From Fuerstiella sp041398845 (lineage in GTDB: Bacteria; Planctomycetota; Planctomycetia; Planctomycetales; Planctomycetaceae), in contig JAWKTZ010000007.1 in NCBI GenBank assembly GCA_041398845.1, forward strand, positions 1,612,001 through 1,676,000: a stretch of DNA of 64,000 nt. Reading direction: 5' to 3'. The position numbers and the translations under genes are program-made. This document shows, one piece after another, positions 63,801 through 64,000 of this stretch; the first letter of the stretch is position 1, and each line of letters begins with the position of its first letter. The notes beneath the pieces were generated by a model. It was not told where the DNA came from. It saw only the letters and a program-made list of their open reading frames with translations, and searched no databases.

Positions 63801-64000
63801 TCACAGGATCGGACCGGCTTCCCGGGGATGCATGCAGGCGCGTTCGGCTTTCGCCATCACACCGGACAGCTTTTCCACCGTGTCCAGCATCGCCTGCACC
63901 TGACCGTGCAGCGGCACAAGATAATCATCTTCCACTGTTCGGCTGACGGAATCGGACCATTCGTCCCTGGTTTCCATCCATGCCTGTTCCAACTGTTTCA
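63801..64000 (-). CDS. Short helical protein, possible WXG100-like partner (start outside the window)
   Basis: The frame is open to the right edge, so only the last 65 codons are seen (TTG 63992 is an in-frame candidate but the frame continues upstream). The visible part is one amphipathic helix set: WMETRDEWSDSVSRTVEDDY, then VPLHGQVQAMLDTVEKLSGV and a short MAKAERACMHPREAGPIL tail. Two Trp, a Tyr and spaced aliphatics resemble small helical-hairpin proteins encoded next to EssC-like ATPases. A true WxG turn is not seen in the visible part. The stop is 18 bp before the ATPase start on the same strand, so co-expression is likely. Confidence 0.4.
   Translation of the reverse strand, partial: KQLEQAWMETRDEWSDSVSRTVEDDYLVPLHGQVQAMLDTVEKLSGVMAKAERACMHPREAGPIL

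Noticed and set aside
1..64000. CRISPR array, tRNA, rRNA or prophage
   Set aside because: No regularly spaced direct repeats, cloverleaf-like tRNA sequence, rRNA stretch or phage structural genes were seen.

Overview
The window looks like a chromosomal segment of a planctomycete (order Planctomycetales or a close relative). The lineage call rests on gene families that are abundant there: a PSCyt/DUF1549-DUF1553 protein followed by a Tat-type DUF1501 protein, DUF1080 and DUF1559 proteins, an ASPIC/UnbV-VCBS protein with TPR partners, a sulfatase, an orphan ECF-like sigma factor with a membrane anti-sigma-like protein, and several large secreted or acidic proteins with no obvious function. Housekeeping genes are scattered between them: hemQ (chdC), a MoeB/ThiF-like E1, scpA, cmk, metX-metW, lpxD and lpxI. 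The lipid A genes agree with a Gram-negative envelope. I saw no rRNA, tRNA, CRISPR array, phage or transposase gene.

Layout. 1-6231: the 3' part of an IcmF/TssM-like gene, then a 1616-residue membrane-anchored von Willebrand A protein. 6452-9461 (minus): two secreted hypothetical proteins and hemQ. 9820-15888 (plus): sigma factor, anti-sigma-like protein, secreted coiled-coil protein, PSCyt-type cytochrome/DUF1553 protein and DUF1501 protein, probably one regulated unit. 16172-21104: secreted beta-propeller, E1 enzyme (minus), tandem DUF1080 protein and ASST-like protein. 21120-22597 (minus): sulfotransferase and scpA. 23055-29018: a secreted hypothetical protein and a helix-turn-helix protein with a huge acidic repeat region. 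29345-36594: a tripartite efflux operon (TolC-like lipoprotein, HlyD-like adaptor, ABC ATPase, MacB-like permease) with EF-hand motifs in two of its parts, followed by cmk and a sulfatase. 38860-44254 (minus): orphan histidine kinase, a Ser/Thr kinase with an apparent frameshift, a short lipoprotein and a DUF1559 prepilin-like protein. 44739-53104: two SGNH hydrolases flanking a TPR / ASPIC / TMTC-like group. 53608-55533 (minus): metX-metW. 56111-58218: lpxD-lpxI. 58522 to the end: a secreted hypothetical protein, a large FtsK/EssC-like ATPase and the end of a short helical protein that may be a WXG100-like partner.

The most distinctive non-genic feature is a family of 99-bp, almost fully palindromic elements (four full copies, one truncated copy, one probable decayed copy). 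They lie at gene boundaries, favour TA dinucleotides, show a compensatory change in one stem, and supply the TAG stop codon of two neighbouring genes. They look like non-autonomous mobile palindromes. The two secretion-like fragments at the window edges and the EF-hand efflux operon are the best leads for unusual protein systems.

Limits: everything was read by eye. Start codons without a clear ribosome binding site are uncertain, and family calls were made from motifs without database searches.
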